A stretch of DNA of 64,000 bases from Pantoea sp. Ap-967. GTDB taxonomy: Bacteria; Pseudomonadota; Gammaproteobacteria; Pseudomonadales; Pseudomonadaceae. The stretch is from NCBI RefSeq assembly GCF_011752565.1, contig NZ_VWXK01000010.1, forward strand, positions 62,001 to 126,000, in the 5' to 3' direction. The position numbers and the translations under genes are program-made. This document shows, one piece after another, positions 41,120 to 50,720 of the stretch. The notes beneath the pieces are model-generated. The model ran no database searches. It was not told the DNA's origin and saw only the letters and a program-made list of their open reading frames with translations. Each line of letters begins with the position of its first letter. Within the stretch, counting starts at the first letter, position 1.

Positions 41120-41121
41120 CG

Positions 41122-41880
41122 ATGATCGTAGTAGAAGGCCTGACCAAGCGGTTCAAGGGCCAGACCGTGCTCAACGGCATCGACCTGACCGTGCAGCCGG
41201 GCGAAGTGGTGGCGATCATCGGCCCCAGCGGCTCGGGCAAAACCACCTTCCTGCGCTGCCTCAACCTGCTGGAAACCCCGGATGCCGGGCGCATCCGCAT
41301 CGGCAGCATCAGCATCGACGCCAACCGCCCGCTGGGTGGCCAGCAGGGCGCGATCCGCCGTTTGCGCCAGCAAGCCGGGTTCGTGTTCCAGAACTTCAAC
41401 CTGTTCCCCCACCGCACCGCCCTGGACAACGTCATCGAAGGGCCGGTGATCGTCAAGAAAACCCCGCGCGAGCAGGCCATCGCGCTGGGCCGGCGCCTGT
41501 TGGCCAAGGTTGGCCTGGCGGGCAAGGAAGACGCCTACCCACGGCGCCTGTCCGGTGGCCAGCAGCAACGGGTGGCGATTGCCCGGGCCCTCGCCATGGA
41601 GCCTGAGGTGATCCTGTTCGACGAGCCCACCTCGGCGCTCGACCCGGAACTGGTGGGCGAAGTGCTGGAAACCATCCGCGGCCTGGCCGAGGAAAAGCGC
41701 ACCATGATCATCGTCACCCACGAAATGAGCTTTGCCCGGGACGTGGCGAACCGGGTGATCTTCTTCGACAAAGGCGTGATCGTGGAACAGGGCGAGGCCA
41801 AGGCGCTGTTCGCCAACCCCCGTGAGGAACGTACCCGGCAGTTTTTGCGCAAGTTCCTCGGGACCGCGGCTTCCGAGTAA
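41122..41880 (+). CDS. tcyN: Cystine ABC transporter ATPase (TcyN/YecC)
   Basis: A 252-residue ATPase with Walker [10 protein letters not shown], signature LSGGQQQR, Walker B VILFDEPTSALD and switch His in IVTHEMSFA. The ATG is 2 bases after the permease stop. It completes a tcyJLN operon closed by a REP-like palindrome. Confidence 0.93.
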   Translation: MIVVEGLTKRFKGQTVLNGIDLTVQPGEVVAIIGPSGSGKTTFLRCLNLLETPDAGRIRIGSISIDANRPLGGQQGAIRRLRQQAGFVFQNFNLFPHRTALDNVIEGPVIVKKTPREQAIALGRRLLAKVGLAGKEDAYPRRLSGGQQQRVAIARALAMEPEVILFDEPTSALDPELVGEVLETIRGLAEEKRTMIIVTHEMSFARDVANRVIFFDKGVIVEQGEAKALFANPREERTRQFLRKFLGTAASE

Positions 41881-41888
41881 ACCTTGCC

Positions 41889-41967
41889 GGCCTCTTCGCG
41901 GGGCAAGCCCGCGCCTACAAGGGCATCGCGCTCGCTTGTAGGAGCGGGCTCGCCCCGCGAAGAGGCC
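41889..41967. repeat. REP-like palindrome, GGGGCAAGCCC family
   Basis: Arms of about 31 bases (starting GGCCTCTTCGCGGGGCAAGC at 41889, ending at 41967) are nearly perfect inverted copies around a 16-base spacer. Confidence 0.85.
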
Positions 41968-41970
41968 ATC

Positions 41971-42126
41971 ACGCCCTACACAACTCCCCTCTTCTATCTA
42001 TATTCCAAAGAGTTAGCTCATAAACCTTTAATAAGCCATTAGGGTATATGGACCGGACCACCGGACCAGCACAAGCCTGTCGCCATCAGCTGAAGCGACG
42101 CATCCACTTTGTGAGGTTCGGTTCTG
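41971..42126 (+). promoter_or_regulatory. Upstream region of the first SfnB-like gene
   Basis: An AT-rich patch (about 41995-42050) contains ATATTCCAAAGAGTTAGCTC and CATAAACCTTTAATAAGCC. No sigma-54 promoter (TGGCAC-N5-TTGCA) is visible, so SfnR-type control is not supported; a CysB-type site is possible. Confidence 0.35.
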
Positions 42127-43368
42127 ATGACCATCCAGCCAAATACCCCCTTCCACAGCGACCTCGACAGCTCGCCCCTGCTGCTGCCGGCCAAGGTGTT
42201 GCGCAACGACGCCGAAGCCCTGCAAGCCGCCCGCGAACTGGCCGATGCCGCCCGTGAGCAGGCCGCCCGCCGCGACCGCCAACGCAAGCTGCCTTGGGCC
42301 GAGATCGAACAGTTCACCCGCAGCGGCCTGGGCAGCATCAGCGTGCCCAAGGCCCACGGCGGCCCCGACGTATCCTTCGCCACCATCGCCGAAGTGTTTC
42401 GCATCATCAGCGCCGCCGACCCGGCCCTGGGGCAGATCCCGCAAAACCAGTTCGGCCTGCTGCAACTGCTGCGCCTGACCGCCACCGAGGCCCAGCAGGC
42501 GCTGATTTTTCGCAGCGTGCTGGACGGCTGGCGCATCGGCAACGCCGGCCCCGAGCGCGGCACCAAGGACACCCTGACACTCAAGGCCCGCATCACCCGC
42601 AGCGCCGATGGCTATCGCGTTAGCGGCGAGAAGTTCTACTCCACCGGCGCCCTGTTCGCCCACTGGGTAGCGGTCAAGGCCCTGGACGACGAAGGCCGCC
42701 AGCGCCTCGCCTTCATCCGCCGCGCAAGCCCTGGGCTGCGCATCGTCGATGACTGGTCTGGCTTCGGCCAGCGCACCACCGCCAGCGGCACCGTGCTACT
42801 CGACCAGGTGCCGGTGGACGCGGAGCTGGTGATCGACAACTGGCGCCAGCACGACCTGCCCAACATCCAGGGTGCGGTTTCGCAGTTGATCCAGGCTGCC
42901 ATCGACGCCGGCATTGCCGAGGCCGCCATCGACGATGCCATCGCCTTCGTTCGCGAGAAGGCCCGGCCGTGGGTCGAGGCCAAGGTCGAGCGCGCCAGCG
43001 ATGACCTGTACGTGATTGCCGATATCGGCCGCCTGAAGCTTGAACTGCATGCCGCCCAAGCGCTGCTGCGCAGAGCGGCGCGGGTACTCGACGAGGTCAA
43101 TGCAGGGCCGGTCGATGCCGCTGCCGCGGCGCGGGCCTCGATCGCCGTGGCCGAGGCCAAGGTGCTCACCACCGAGATCGCCCTGCAGGCCAGCGAGAAG
43201 CTGTTCGAACTGGCTGGCAGCCGCGCGACCCTGGCCGAGTTCAACCTCGACCGGCACTGGCGCAATGCCCGCGTGCACACCCTGCACGACCCGGTGCGCT
43301 GGAAGTACCACGCGGTTGGGGCCTACCACCTGAATGGGACCTTGCCTGCGCGGCATTCCTGGATCTGA
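42127..43368 (+). CDS. SfnB/DszC-like flavin-dependent oxidoreductase
   Basis: A 413-residue protein of the acyl-CoA dehydrogenase fold in the SfnB sulfur-acquisition group, related to DszC (EIEQFTRSGLGSISVPKAHG, IPQNQFGLLQLLR, DDWSGFGQRTTASGTV, FNLDRHWRNARVHTLHDPVR). Such enzymes are thought to oxygenate organosulfur compounds with reduced FMN. It is about 45% identical by eye to the gene 118 bases downstream, a tandem paralogue. Substrate unknown. Confidence 0.85.
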   Translation: MTIQPNTPFHSDLDSSPLLLPAKVLRNDAEALQAARELADAAREQAARRDRQRKLPWAEIEQFTRSGLGSISVPKAHGGPDVSFATIAEVFRIISAADPALGQIPQNQFGLLQLLRLTATEAQQALIFRSVLDGWRIGNAGPERGTKDTLTLKARITRSADGYRVSGEKFYSTGALFAHWVAVKALDDEGRQRLAFIRRASPGLRIVDDWSGFGQRTTASGTVLLDQVPVDAELVIDNWRQHDLPNIQGAVSQLIQAAIDAGIAEAAIDDAIAFVREKARPWVEAKVERASDDLYVIADIGRLKLELHAAQALLRRAARVLDEVNAGPVDAAAAARASIAVAEAKVLTTEIALQASEKLFELAGSRATLAEFNLDRHWRNARVHTLHDPVRWKYHAVGAYHLNGTLPARHSWI

Positions 43369-43400
43369 TTTGAGGGCGTAGGGGGCTGCGTTGCAGCCCA

Positions 43401-43449
43401 ATCGCGACCTACGGTCGCTCCTACCGTAGGAGCGACCAAAGGTCGCGAA
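43401..43449. repeat. REP-like palindrome, CGCGACCTACGGTCGCTCC variant
   Basis: Arms 43401-43423 and 43427-43449 are inverted copies with a 3-base loop, the tightest in the window. It lies inside the oxidoreductase gene pair and may separate their expression. Confidence 0.85.
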
Positions 43450-43486
43450 TGGGCCGCAAAACGACCCCATGGCCCCGGAGACCACC

Positions 43487-44668
43487 ATGACAACATCGCT
43501 CATCACCACCGACACCCAGGCCCTCGAAGCCGCCGAGCACCTTGCCCAGCAGCTGCACCGCGACAGCGCCCTGCGCGACCGCGAACGCCGCCTGCCCCAC
43601 CCTGAGCTGGAGTTGTTCACCCGCTCTGGCCTGTGGGCCATCAGCGTACCCAAGGCCTTTGGCGGCGCAGGTGTGTCCAACGTCACCCTGGCCAAGGTGA
43701 TCGCCCGCATCGCCCAGGCCGACGCCTCCCTTGGGCAAATCCCGCAAAACCACTTCTACGCCCTTGAAGTGCTGCGCGTGAACGGCAGCCCCGAACAGCA
43801 ACGCCGCCTCTACGCCGAAGTGCTGGCCGGCCGCCGCTTCGGCAATGCCCTGGCCGAACTGGGCACGAAAACCGCCAACGACCGCACCACCCGCCTGACC
43901 CGCGACGGCGCCGGCTACCGCATCAACGGCCGCAAGTTCTACGCCACCGGCGCCCTCTACGCCCAGCGTATCCCCACCTCGGTGATCGACGAGCAAGGCC
44001 GCCAGCAACTGGCCTTCGTGCCCGCCGCCAGCCAGGGCCTGCAGGTGATCGACGACTGGAGCGGCTTCGGCCAGCGCACCACCGGCAGCGGCTCGGTACA
44101 GTTCGACAACGTGTACGTCGACGAAGCCGACGTGGTGCCGTTCCAGAGCGCCTTCGAGCGCCCCACCCCGGTCGGCCCGCTGGCGCAGATCCTTCACGCC
44201 GCCATCGACACCGGCATCGCCCGCGCCGCCTTCGAAGACGCCCTGCACTTCGTGCGTACCCGCAGCCGGCCCTGGGTCGACTCGGGCTTGGACAAGGCCA
44301 GCGACGACCCACTGACCCTGAAAAGCTTCGGCCACCTGGCCATCCGCCTGCACGCCGCCGAAGCGCTGCTGGAACGGGCTGGCGAATACCTCGACCAGGC
44401 CCAGCTGGACAGCACCGCCGACAAGGTCGCCGCTGCGTCCATTGCCGTGGCCGAAGCCCGCGCCATCAGCACCGACATCTCGCTTGCCGCCGGCACCACG
44501 CTGTTCGAGCTGGCCGGCAGCCAGGCCACCCTGGCCGAGCACAACCTCGACCGCCACTGGCGCAACGCCCGCGTGCACACCCTGCACGACCCGGTGCGCT
44601 GGAAGTACCACGCCATCGGCAACTACTACCTCAACGACGAGCACCCACCACGCCGGGGGACCATCTGA
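43487..44668 (+). CDS. Second SfnB/DszC-like flavin-dependent oxidoreductase
   Basis: A 393-residue tandem paralogue of the preceding oxidoreductase, with the same landmarks (LFTRSGLWAISVPKAFGG, SLGQIPQNHFYALEVL, DDWSGFGQRTTGSGSV, HNLDRHWRNARVHTLHDPVR). CGGAG six bases before the ATG at 43487 decides this start over one 6 codons upstream. The stop overlaps the next gene by one base, so it belongs with the DszA-like monooxygenase and the MetQNI-type importer. It is probably an FMNH2-dependent sulfur or nitrogen oxygenase; substrate unknown. Confidence 0.87.
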   Translation: MTTSLITTDTQALEAAEHLAQQLHRDSALRDRERRLPHPELELFTRSGLWAISVPKAFGGAGVSNVTLAKVIARIAQADASLGQIPQNHFYALEVLRVNGSPEQQRRLYAEVLAGRRFGNALAELGTKTANDRTTRLTRDGAGYRINGRKFYATGALYAQRIPTSVIDEQGRQQLAFVPAASQGLQVIDDWSGFGQRTTGSGSVQFDNVYVDEADVVPFQSAFERPTPVGPLAQILHAAIDTGIARAAFEDALHFVRTRSRPWVDSGLDKASDDPLTLKSFGHLAIRLHAAEALLERAGEYLDQAQLDSTADKVAAASIAVAEARAISTDISLAAGTTLFELAGSQATLAEHNLDRHWRNARVHTLHDPVRWKYHAIGNYYLNDEHPPRRGTI

Positions 44669-46053
44669 TGGCCAAGCAGATCCTGCTCAATGCCTTCAAC
44701 ATGAACTGCATCGGGCACATCAACCACGGCCTGTGGACCCACCCACGGGACACCTCCACCCAGTACAAGACCCTCGCCTACTGGACCGACCTGGCGCGCC
44801 TGCTCGAACGCGGCCTGTTCGACGGCCTGTTCATCGCCGACATCGTCGGCACCTACGACGTCTATGGCCAGTCGGTGGACGTCCCCCTCAAGGAGTCGAT
44901 CCAGCTGCCGGTCAACGACCCGCTGCTGCTGGTGTCGGCCATGGCCGCGGTCACCCGCCACCTGGGCTTCGGCCTGACCGCCAACCTCACCTACGAGGCG
45001 CCGTACCTGTTCGCCCGGCGCCTGTCGACCCTGGACCACCTGAGCAACGGCCGGGTGGGCTGGAACATCGTCACCGGCTACCTCGACAGCGCCGCCCGGG
45101 CCATGGGCCTGGCCCACCAGCCCGAGCACGACCGCCGCTACGACCAGGCCGACGAGTACCTGCAAGTGCTGTACAAGCTGCTTGAAGGCAGCTGGGCCGA
45201 CGACGCCGTGGTCAACGACCGCGCACGGCGGGTGTACGCAGAGCCGGCCAAGGTGCGCAAGGTGCGCCACCAGGGCGAGTTCTACCAGGTCGAGGGCTAC
45301 CACCTGTGCGAACCCTCGCCGCAGCGCACCCCGGTGCTGTTCCAGGCCGGCAGCTCGCCACGTGGCCTGGCCTTTGCCGGCAACCATGCCGAATGCGTGT
45401 TCATCAGCGGCCAGGACAAGGCCGCCACCCGTGCCCAGGTCGACAAGGTGCGCGCCGCGGCCCAGGCCGCAGGCCGTGACCCGCAGGCGGTGAAGGTGTT
45501 CATGGGCATCACCGTGATCGTTGCGCCCACCGAGCAGCAGGCGCAGGCCAAGCATGCCGAATACCTGCAGCATGCCAGCGCAGAAGCCGGCGTGGCGCAC
45601 TTCGCCGCCTCCACCGGTATCGACTTCGCCGCCTACGGCCTGGACGAGCCGATTGGTGCCAGCAAGGGCAACGCCATCCAGTCGGCGACCCGCCAGCTTC
45701 AGGACAACGCCTGGACCCGCCGCCGCCTGCTGCAGCAGCACGCCCTCGGCGGGCGCTACGTGACCCTGGTCGGCGCGCCCGAGCAGGTGGCCGAACAGCT
45801 GATCGCCTGGATCGACGACACCGGCCTGGACGGTTTCAACCTGACCCGCACCGTCACCCCGGAAAGCTACGAGGACTTCATCGACCTGGTGGTGCCGCAA
45901 CTGCAACAGCGCGGCCGCTACAAAACCGCCTACGCCGACGGCACCCTGCGCGAAAAGCTGTTCCAGGGTGACCACCCGCACTTGCCCGCCGACCACCCAG
46001 GTTCGGCCTACCGCCACACCCCTGCCCCGACTGGAGCCCTGCACCATGCTTGA
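44668..46053 (+). CDS. NtaA/DszA/SnaA-family FMNH2-dependent monooxygenase
   Basis: A 461-residue luciferase-like monooxygenase of the nitrilotriacetate/dibenzothiophene-sulfone group (LNAFNMNCIGHINHGLW start, DHLSNGRVGWNIVTGYLDSA, FQAGSSPRGLAFAGNHAEC). Members cleave C-S or C-N bonds with FMNH2 from a separate reductase. Its ATG overlaps the upstream oxidoreductase stop and its own stop lies inside the MetQ-like gene, so oxidation and transport genes are tightly coupled. Together with the SfnB/DszC-like enzymes this recalls the two-step DszC-DszA desulfurisation logic, which is inference. Confidence 0.9.
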   Translation: MAKQILLNAFNMNCIGHINHGLWTHPRDTSTQYKTLAYWTDLARLLERGLFDGLFIADIVGTYDVYGQSVDVPLKESIQLPVNDPLLLVSAMAAVTRHLGFGLTANLTYEAPYLFARRLSTLDHLSNGRVGWNIVTGYLDSAARAMGLAHQPEHDRRYDQADEYLQVLYKLLEGSWADDAVVNDRARRVYAEPAKVRKVRHQGEFYQVEGYHLCEPSPQRTPVLFQAGSSPRGLAFAGNHAECVFISGQDKAATRAQVDKVRAAAQAAGRDPQAVKVFMGITVIVAPTEQQAQAKHAEYLQHASAEAGVAHFAASTGIDFAAYGLDEPIGASKGNAIQSATRQLQDNAWTRRRLLQQHALGGRYVTLVGAPEQVAEQLIAWIDDTGLDGFNLTRTVTPESYEDFIDLVVPQLQQRGRYKTAYADGTLREKLFQGDHPHLPADHPGSAYRHTPAPTGALHHA

Positions 46054-46846
46054 GAAACTGTTTCGGCCCGTCGCGGCCATCGCCCTGGGCCTGAGCCTGT
46101 CCGCCAGCGTGCTGGCCGCCGAGCCGTTGAAAATCGGCACCACCTCGGCCTTCGCCATCCCGCTGGAAGCGGCGGTGGAAGAAGCGCACAAGCAAGGCCT
46201 GGACGTGAAGCTGATCGAATTCAGCGACTGGATCGCCCCCAATGTCAGCCTCAACAGCGGCGACATCGACGTGAACTACTTCCAGCACATCCCGTTCCTG
46301 GAAAATGCCAAGGCCGCCGCTGGCTTCAACCTGGTGCCCTACGCCCCGGGCATCATCAACAACGTCGGCCTGTACTCGAAAAAGTACACATCCTTCGCCG
46401 AGTTGCCAGAAGGCGCCAGCGTGGCCATCGCCAACGACCCGATCAACAGTGGCCGGGGCCTGCAGCTGCTGGCCAAGGCTGGCCTGATTACCCTCAAGCC
46501 CGGGGTGGGCTACAAGGCCACCGAGGACGACATCACCGCCAACCCGAAAAAGCTGAAAATCCTTCAGGTCGAGGCCGTGCAGCTGGTGCGTGCCTATGAC
46601 GATGCCGACCTGGTGCAGGGCTACCCGGCCTACATCCGCCTGGCCAACAGCTTCGATGCCACCTCGGCGCTGCTGTTCGACGGCCTGGAAAACAAGGAGT
46701 ACGTGATCCAGTTCGTGATTCGCCCGCAAAGCAAGGACGACCCCCGCCTGGCCAAGTTCGTCGATATCTACCAGCACTCGCCGGCGGTGCGCGCCGCGCT
46801 GAACAAAGCCCACGGCAGCCTGTACCAGGCCGGTTGGGAAGGCTGA
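46046..46846 (+). CDS. metQ: MetQ/NlpA-family substrate-binding protein
   Basis: A 266-residue binding protein of the NlpA family ([51 protein letters not shown]). The signal peptide ends SASVLAAEP and has no lipobox cysteine, whereas classical MetQ is a lipoprotein; this one should be a soluble periplasmic protein. Methionine is the family's usual ligand, but the coupled monooxygenase genes suggest another thioether, sulfone or sulfonate. The ATG overlaps the upstream gene by 8 bases. Confidence 0.87.
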   Translation: MLEKLFRPVAAIALGLSLSASVLAAEPLKIGTTSAFAIPLEAAVEEAHKQGLDVKLIEFSDWIAPNVSLNSGDIDVNYFQHIPFLENAKAAAGFNLVPYAPGIINNVGLYSKKYTSFAELPEGASVAIANDPINSGRGLQLLAKAGLITLKPGVGYKATEDDITANPKKLKILQVEAVQLVRAYDDADLVQGYPAYIRLANSFDATSALLFDGLENKEYVIQFVIRPQSKDDPRLAKFVDIYQHSPAVRAALNKAHGSLYQAGWEG

Positions 46847-46847
46847 C

Positions 46848-47957
46848 ATGAGCCAGGCCAACGCGCTCCGGGCGCCCACCGCACAACCATCGCCGCCAAC
46901 GGCCAGGGAGCAGGCCCTGCGCCCGGAGGTCAACCAGGCCCACATCCGCTTCATCGGCCTGGGCAAAACCTACCCAGGCCAAGCGCAACCTGCCCTGCAA
47001 GGCATCGACCTGAACATCCAGCGTGGCGAGATTTTCGGCATCATCGGCCGCAGCGGTGCCGGCAAGTCGTCGCTGCTGCGCACCATCAACCGCCTGGAGC
47101 AACCCAGCCAGGGCCGGGTGCTGATCGACCAGGTAGACATCGCGCCGTTCGACGAGGACCACCTGGTGGCGCTGCGCCGGCGCATCGGCATGATCTTCCA
47201 GCATTTCAACCTGATGTCGGCCAAAACCGTGTGGCAGAACGTGGAACTGCCGCTGAAGGTGGCCGGTGTGGCCAAGGCCGAGCGCCAGCGCAAGGTACGC
47301 GCGCTGCTGGAGCTGGTTGGCCTGCAGGAAAAACACCACGTCTACCCGGCGCAGCTGTCCGGCGGCCAGAAGCAGCGTGTAGGCATTGCCCGGGCACTGG
47401 TACACGACCCGGAGATTCTGCTGTGCGACGAGGCCACCTCGGCGCTGGACCCGGAAACCACCGCGTCGATCCTTGAACTGCTGCGCGACATCAACCAGCG
47501 CCTGGGCCTGACCGTGGTGCTGATTACCCATGAAATGGCAGTGATCCGCGACATCTGCCACCGCGTGGTGGTGCTGGAGCGCGGCGAAGTAGTGGAGCAG
47601 GGTGAGGTCTGGCGGGTGTTCGGCAGCCCGCGCCACGAGGTCACCCGTACCCTGCTGGCGCCCTTGCAGACCAAGCTGCCCGAAGCCCTGCAAGCCAGAC
47701 TGCGCGCCAGCCCCGTTGGCCACGACAGTGCCGTGGTACTCAAGCTCAGCGTGCTCGGCGAGCCGGCGCTGTCCGACCTGTTCGCAGACCTTGGCGGGCA
47801 TGTGCGCCTGCTCCAGGGCGGCGTGGAAACCGTGGGCGGGCATGCCCTGGGGCTGCTGATACTGGCGGTGCAAGGCGCACCGCACGACACCCATCAACTG
47901 CTGGAGCGTGCCCGCCGCTGGGCCGAGGACGTGGAGGTACTGGGCCATGTGGTTTGA
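46848..47957 (+). CDS. metN: MetN-type ABC transporter ATPase with NIL domain
   Basis: A 369-residue ATPase with a 38-residue N-terminal extension, Walker [10 protein letters not shown], signature LSGGQKQR, Walker [13 protein letters not shown], and a C-terminal NIL/ACT-like domain (about 280-365) that in MetN binds methionine and inhibits transport. The start lies one base after the MetQ-like stop. It overlaps metI by 11 bases. Confidence 0.92.
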   Translation: MSQANALRAPTAQPSPPTAREQALRPEVNQAHIRFIGLGKTYPGQAQPALQGIDLNIQRGEIFGIIGRSGAGKSSLLRTINRLEQPSQGRVLIDQVDIAPFDEDHLVALRRRIGMIFQHFNLMSAKTVWQNVELPLKVAGVAKAERQRKVRALLELVGLQEKHHVYPAQLSGGQKQRVGIARALVHDPEILLCDEATSALDPETTASILELLRDINQRLGLTVVLITHEMAVIRDICHRVVVLERGEVVEQGEVWRVFGSPRHEVTRTLLAPLQTKLPEALQARLRASPVGHDSAVVLKLSVLGEPALSDLFADLGGHVRLLQGGVETVGGHALGLLILAVQGAPHDTHQLLERARRWAEDVEVLGHVV

Positions 47958-48591
47958 CCGCCTGCTTGAAGGCTTGCTCGACACCCTGCTGATGGTGGGC
48001 GTGTCGTCGTTGATCGCGCTGCTGGTTGGGGTGCCGATGGCGGTGCTGTTGGTCACCAGCGACAAGGGCGGGATTTTCCAGGCGCCGCTGCTGAACCGGG
48101 TGCTGGGCGCGTTCGTCAACCTGTTCCGCTCGGTGCCGTTCCTGATCCTGATGGTCGCGCTGATCCCCTTCACCCGCCTGCTGGTGGGCACCACCTATGG
48201 TGTGTGGGCCGCCGTGGTGCCGCTGACCATTGCTGCCACGCCGTTCTTTGCGCGCATTGCCGAGGTGAGCCTGCGCGAGGTCGACCATGGTTTGGTGGAG
48301 GCGGCCCAGGCCATGGGCTGCCGGCGCTGGCACATTGTTTGGCACGTGCTGCTGCCTGAGGCGCTACCGGGAATCGTCGGTGGCTTCACCATCACCCTGG
48401 TGACGCTGATCAATTCATCAGCCATGGCCGGGGCCATTGGCGCCGGGGGGCTTGGCGACATTGCCTACCGGTACGGCTACCAGCGCTTCGACAGCCAGAT
48501 CATGTTGACCGTGATTGCCATGCTGGTGGCGTTGGTGGCGGTGATTCAGCTGGGTGGCGACCGGCTGGCGAAGGGCTTGAACAAGCGTTGA
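47947..48591 (+). CDS. metI: MetI-type ABC transporter permease
   Basis: A 214-residue permease with five hydrophobic segments and the EAA loop [20 protein letters not shown]. It is the membrane part of the MetQNI-type importer. The ATG at 47947 is inside the end of metN. A REP-like palindrome follows the stop by 5 bases. Confidence 0.92.
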   Translation: MWFDRLLEGLLDTLLMVGVSSLIALLVGVPMAVLLVTSDKGGIFQAPLLNRVLGAFVNLFRSVPFLILMVALIPFTRLLVGTTYGVWAAVVPLTIAATPFFARIAEVSLREVDHGLVEAAQAMGCRRWHIVWHVLLPEALPGIVGGFTITLVTLINSSAMAGAIGAGGLGDIAYRYGYQRFDSQIMLTVIAMLVALVAVIQLGGDRLAKGLNKR

Positions 48592-48596
48592 GGCGG

Positions 48597-48651
48597 ATCG
48601 CGAGCTGCGCTCGCTCCTACGGGGGTGGTAGGAGCGAGCGCAGCTCGCGAT
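48597..48651. repeat. REP-like palindrome, CGCGAGCTGCGCTCG family
   Basis: Arms 48597-48619 and 48629-48651 are perfect inverted copies with a 9-base loop, between convergent metI and the GGDEF-EAL gene. Confidence 0.87.
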
Positions 48652-48675
48652 GCGCCGCCACGGCGGCGCGCTTGC

Positions 48676-50571
48676 TCACCCCCAATTCAACGCCCCCGCT
48701 GGCACTGGCCGCCCGAACCAATACCCTTGCCCCAACTGGCACTGCTGCGCCAACAGAAATTGTGCCTGTTCAGCCTGCTCGATCCCTTCGGCATGCACCT
48801 GCATGCCCATGCTCCGCGCCAAGGCGATGATCACCCGCACAATCGCGATATCATCGTCATCCTGCGGCAAGCCAGCCACAAAGCCCTGATCGATCTTCAG
48901 CTTCTGCACCGGCATGCGCTTGAGCCGCAGCAACGACGAATACCCCGTGCCGAAATCATCGATGGCCAGGTTCAAGCCCAGCTCACGCAGGCGATGCAGC
49001 TGCTCCAGCGCCACCTCCGGGTCTTCCATCACCGCACTCTCGGTCACCTCCAGCTCCAGCAGCGCTGGGTCCAGGCCGGTTTCGTGCAGCACCTCGGCCA
49101 CCTGCCGGTACAACTCGTGCTGGCCAAACAGGCGGCTGGAGATATTGACCGCCACGAACGCCAACCCGCGGCCTTCACCTTGCCAGTGCACCATCTGCCG
49201 GCATGCCTGGCGCAGCACCCAGGCATCGATCTCGGCAATCAACCCGGTGCGCTCGGCAATTGGAATGAACTCACCCGGCGGCACCAGCCCGCGCTGGGGG
49301 TGCTGCCAGCGCGCCAGCGCCTCGACGCCGACCATTTTCCCGGTGAACAGGTCGTGTACCGGCTGGTAGAACACCCGCAACTCGTCCTGGGCCAGCGCCT
49401 GGCGCAGCTCGCCGGCCGTTTCCACCCGGTGCTGGGCGTGGGCGGTCAGCTCCTCGGTGTACAGCGCGTAGCAGGCGCGGCCATTGCCCTTGGCCTTGAA
49501 CAACGCCGAGTCGGCATTGCGCAGCAACTGCTCGGCGCTCAGGGCATCGCTGGGGAACAGGCTGATGCCCACGCTGGCGCTGATGAACAGCCGATGCCCG
49601 TCGAAGTCGAACGGCTCGCGCATGCGCTCGATAATCAGCTGCGCCAGCTTGCCGGCCTGGCCCACCTGCTGGCAGTTCTCCGCCAGCACGCCAAATTCGT
49701 CGCCGCCCAGGCGTGCCAGGGTCACGCCACTGCCCAGCACCTCACGCAGGCGTTCGCCCACCAGCTTGAGCAACTGGTCGCCAATGGTATGGCCCAGGCC
49801 ATCGTTGATGCTCTGGAAATGGTCGAGGTCCAGCAGCAGCAAGGCGCAGCCGCGCTTGTTGGCCTGCGCCGCAGCCAGTGCCTGCTCGGCACGGTCGTTG
49901 AACAACAGGCGGTTGGGCAGCCCGGTGAGCGGGTCGTGGTGGGCCAGGTAGGCCAGTTCCTGCTCCGAATGCTTGATCGCACTGATGTCGCTGAACACTG
50001 CCACGTAGTGGCTCAATTCACCGTTATCGTCACTAATGGCACAGATCGTCTGCCATTGTGGGTAAATTTCACCGCTTTTGCGGCGGTTCCAGATTTCCCC
50101 GCTCCATTCACCCTTCTCGGCCAGGGTGGCGTAGATCTGCTGGTAGAACGGCACCCCGTGGCGGCCCGACTTGAACTTGCTCGGGCGCTGGCCCAGCACT
50201 TCTTCCTGTTGGTAACCGGTGATGCGCATGAACGCGCGGTTAACGTGCACGATCAGGCCGCGACGGTCGGTCACCAGCACCCCTTCCAAAGTGCTGTCGA
50301 ACACCGCCGCGGCCATGCGCAGGCGCTCACGGTCGTCGCGGCGCAGCCGGGCGCCGATGCCGATGAAGTTGAGCAGCCGCGCCCGGGTCACGAAAATCAG
50401 CAAGGCGCTGACCAGTACCCAGATCACCACATTGATCTGCCGCCCCACGGTCAGTGCCAGCGGGTCGTCGGACATCGTGCGCAGCACCCCCTCCGACAGC
50501 ACCAGCCAGAGGATCGAAAACACCACATAGAGCGCAGCCATGCGCAATGCGTCGCGGACGGAGACAGACAT
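48676..50571 (-). CDS. Membrane PAS-GGDEF-EAL protein (c-di-GMP turnover)
   Basis: A 631-residue protein with two N-terminal helices (ALYVVFSILWLVLSEG and INVVIWVLVSALLIFV), a PAS domain, a GGDEF domain with intact LGGDEFG but no RxxD inhibitory site, and an EAL domain with intact GVEALARW, NISSRLF and AIDDFGTGYSS. Both catalytic motifs survive, so synthase, phosphodiesterase or both are possible; the EAL part looks fully equipped. The start is uncertain: ATG 50571 has suitable codons but no ribosome-binding site, while ATG 50625 has AGGAAG before it but unusual codons. A TATAAT near 50605 favours the shorter form. Confidence 0.9.
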   Translation of the reverse strand: MSVSVRDALRMAALYVVFSILWLVLSEGVLRTMSDDPLALTVGRQINVVIWVLVSALLIFVTRARLLNFIGIGARLRRDDRERLRMAAAVFDSTLEGVLVTDRRGLIVHVNRAFMRITGYQQEEVLGQRPSKFKSGRHGVPFYQQIYATLAEKGEWSGEIWNRRKSGEIYPQWQTICAISDDNGELSHYVAVFSDISAIKHSEQELAYLAHHDPLTGLPNRLLFNDRAEQALAAAQANKRGCALLLLDLDHFQSINDGLGHTIGDQLLKLVGERLREVLGSGVTLARLGGDEFGVLAENCQQVGQAGKLAQLIIERMREPFDFDGHRLFISASVGISLFPSDALSAEQLLRNADSALFKAKGNGRACYALYTEELTAHAQHRVETAGELRQALAQDELRVFYQPVHDLFTGKMVGVEALARWQHPQRGLVPPGEFIPIAERTGLIAEIDAWVLRQACRQMVHWQGEGRGLAFVAVNISSRLFGQHELYRQVAEVLHETGLDPALLELEVTESAVMEDPEVALEQLHRLRELGLNLAIDDFGTGYSSLLRLKRMPVQKLKIDQGFVAGLPQDDDDIAIVRVIIALARSMGMQVHAEGIEQAEQAQFLLAQQCQLGQGYWFGRPVPAGALNWG

Positions 50572-50720
50572 GTCGGAGCGAATAATCCATTGAAAAGGAA
50601 GGGCGATTATAAAGGCATGAAACATGCCGTGACTTCCTATCTGAAAGGGTGACTGGTTTTATTTCCCCACCAAGGGATAATCAGCCCCTCTTCCCTGCAA
50701 TCCCGAGGGTTTTCCTGCCT

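Noticed and set aside
41971..42126. Sigma-54 promoter for SfnR-type control of the SfnB-like gene
   Set aside because: No TGGCAC-N5-TTGCA sequence could be found in this region.
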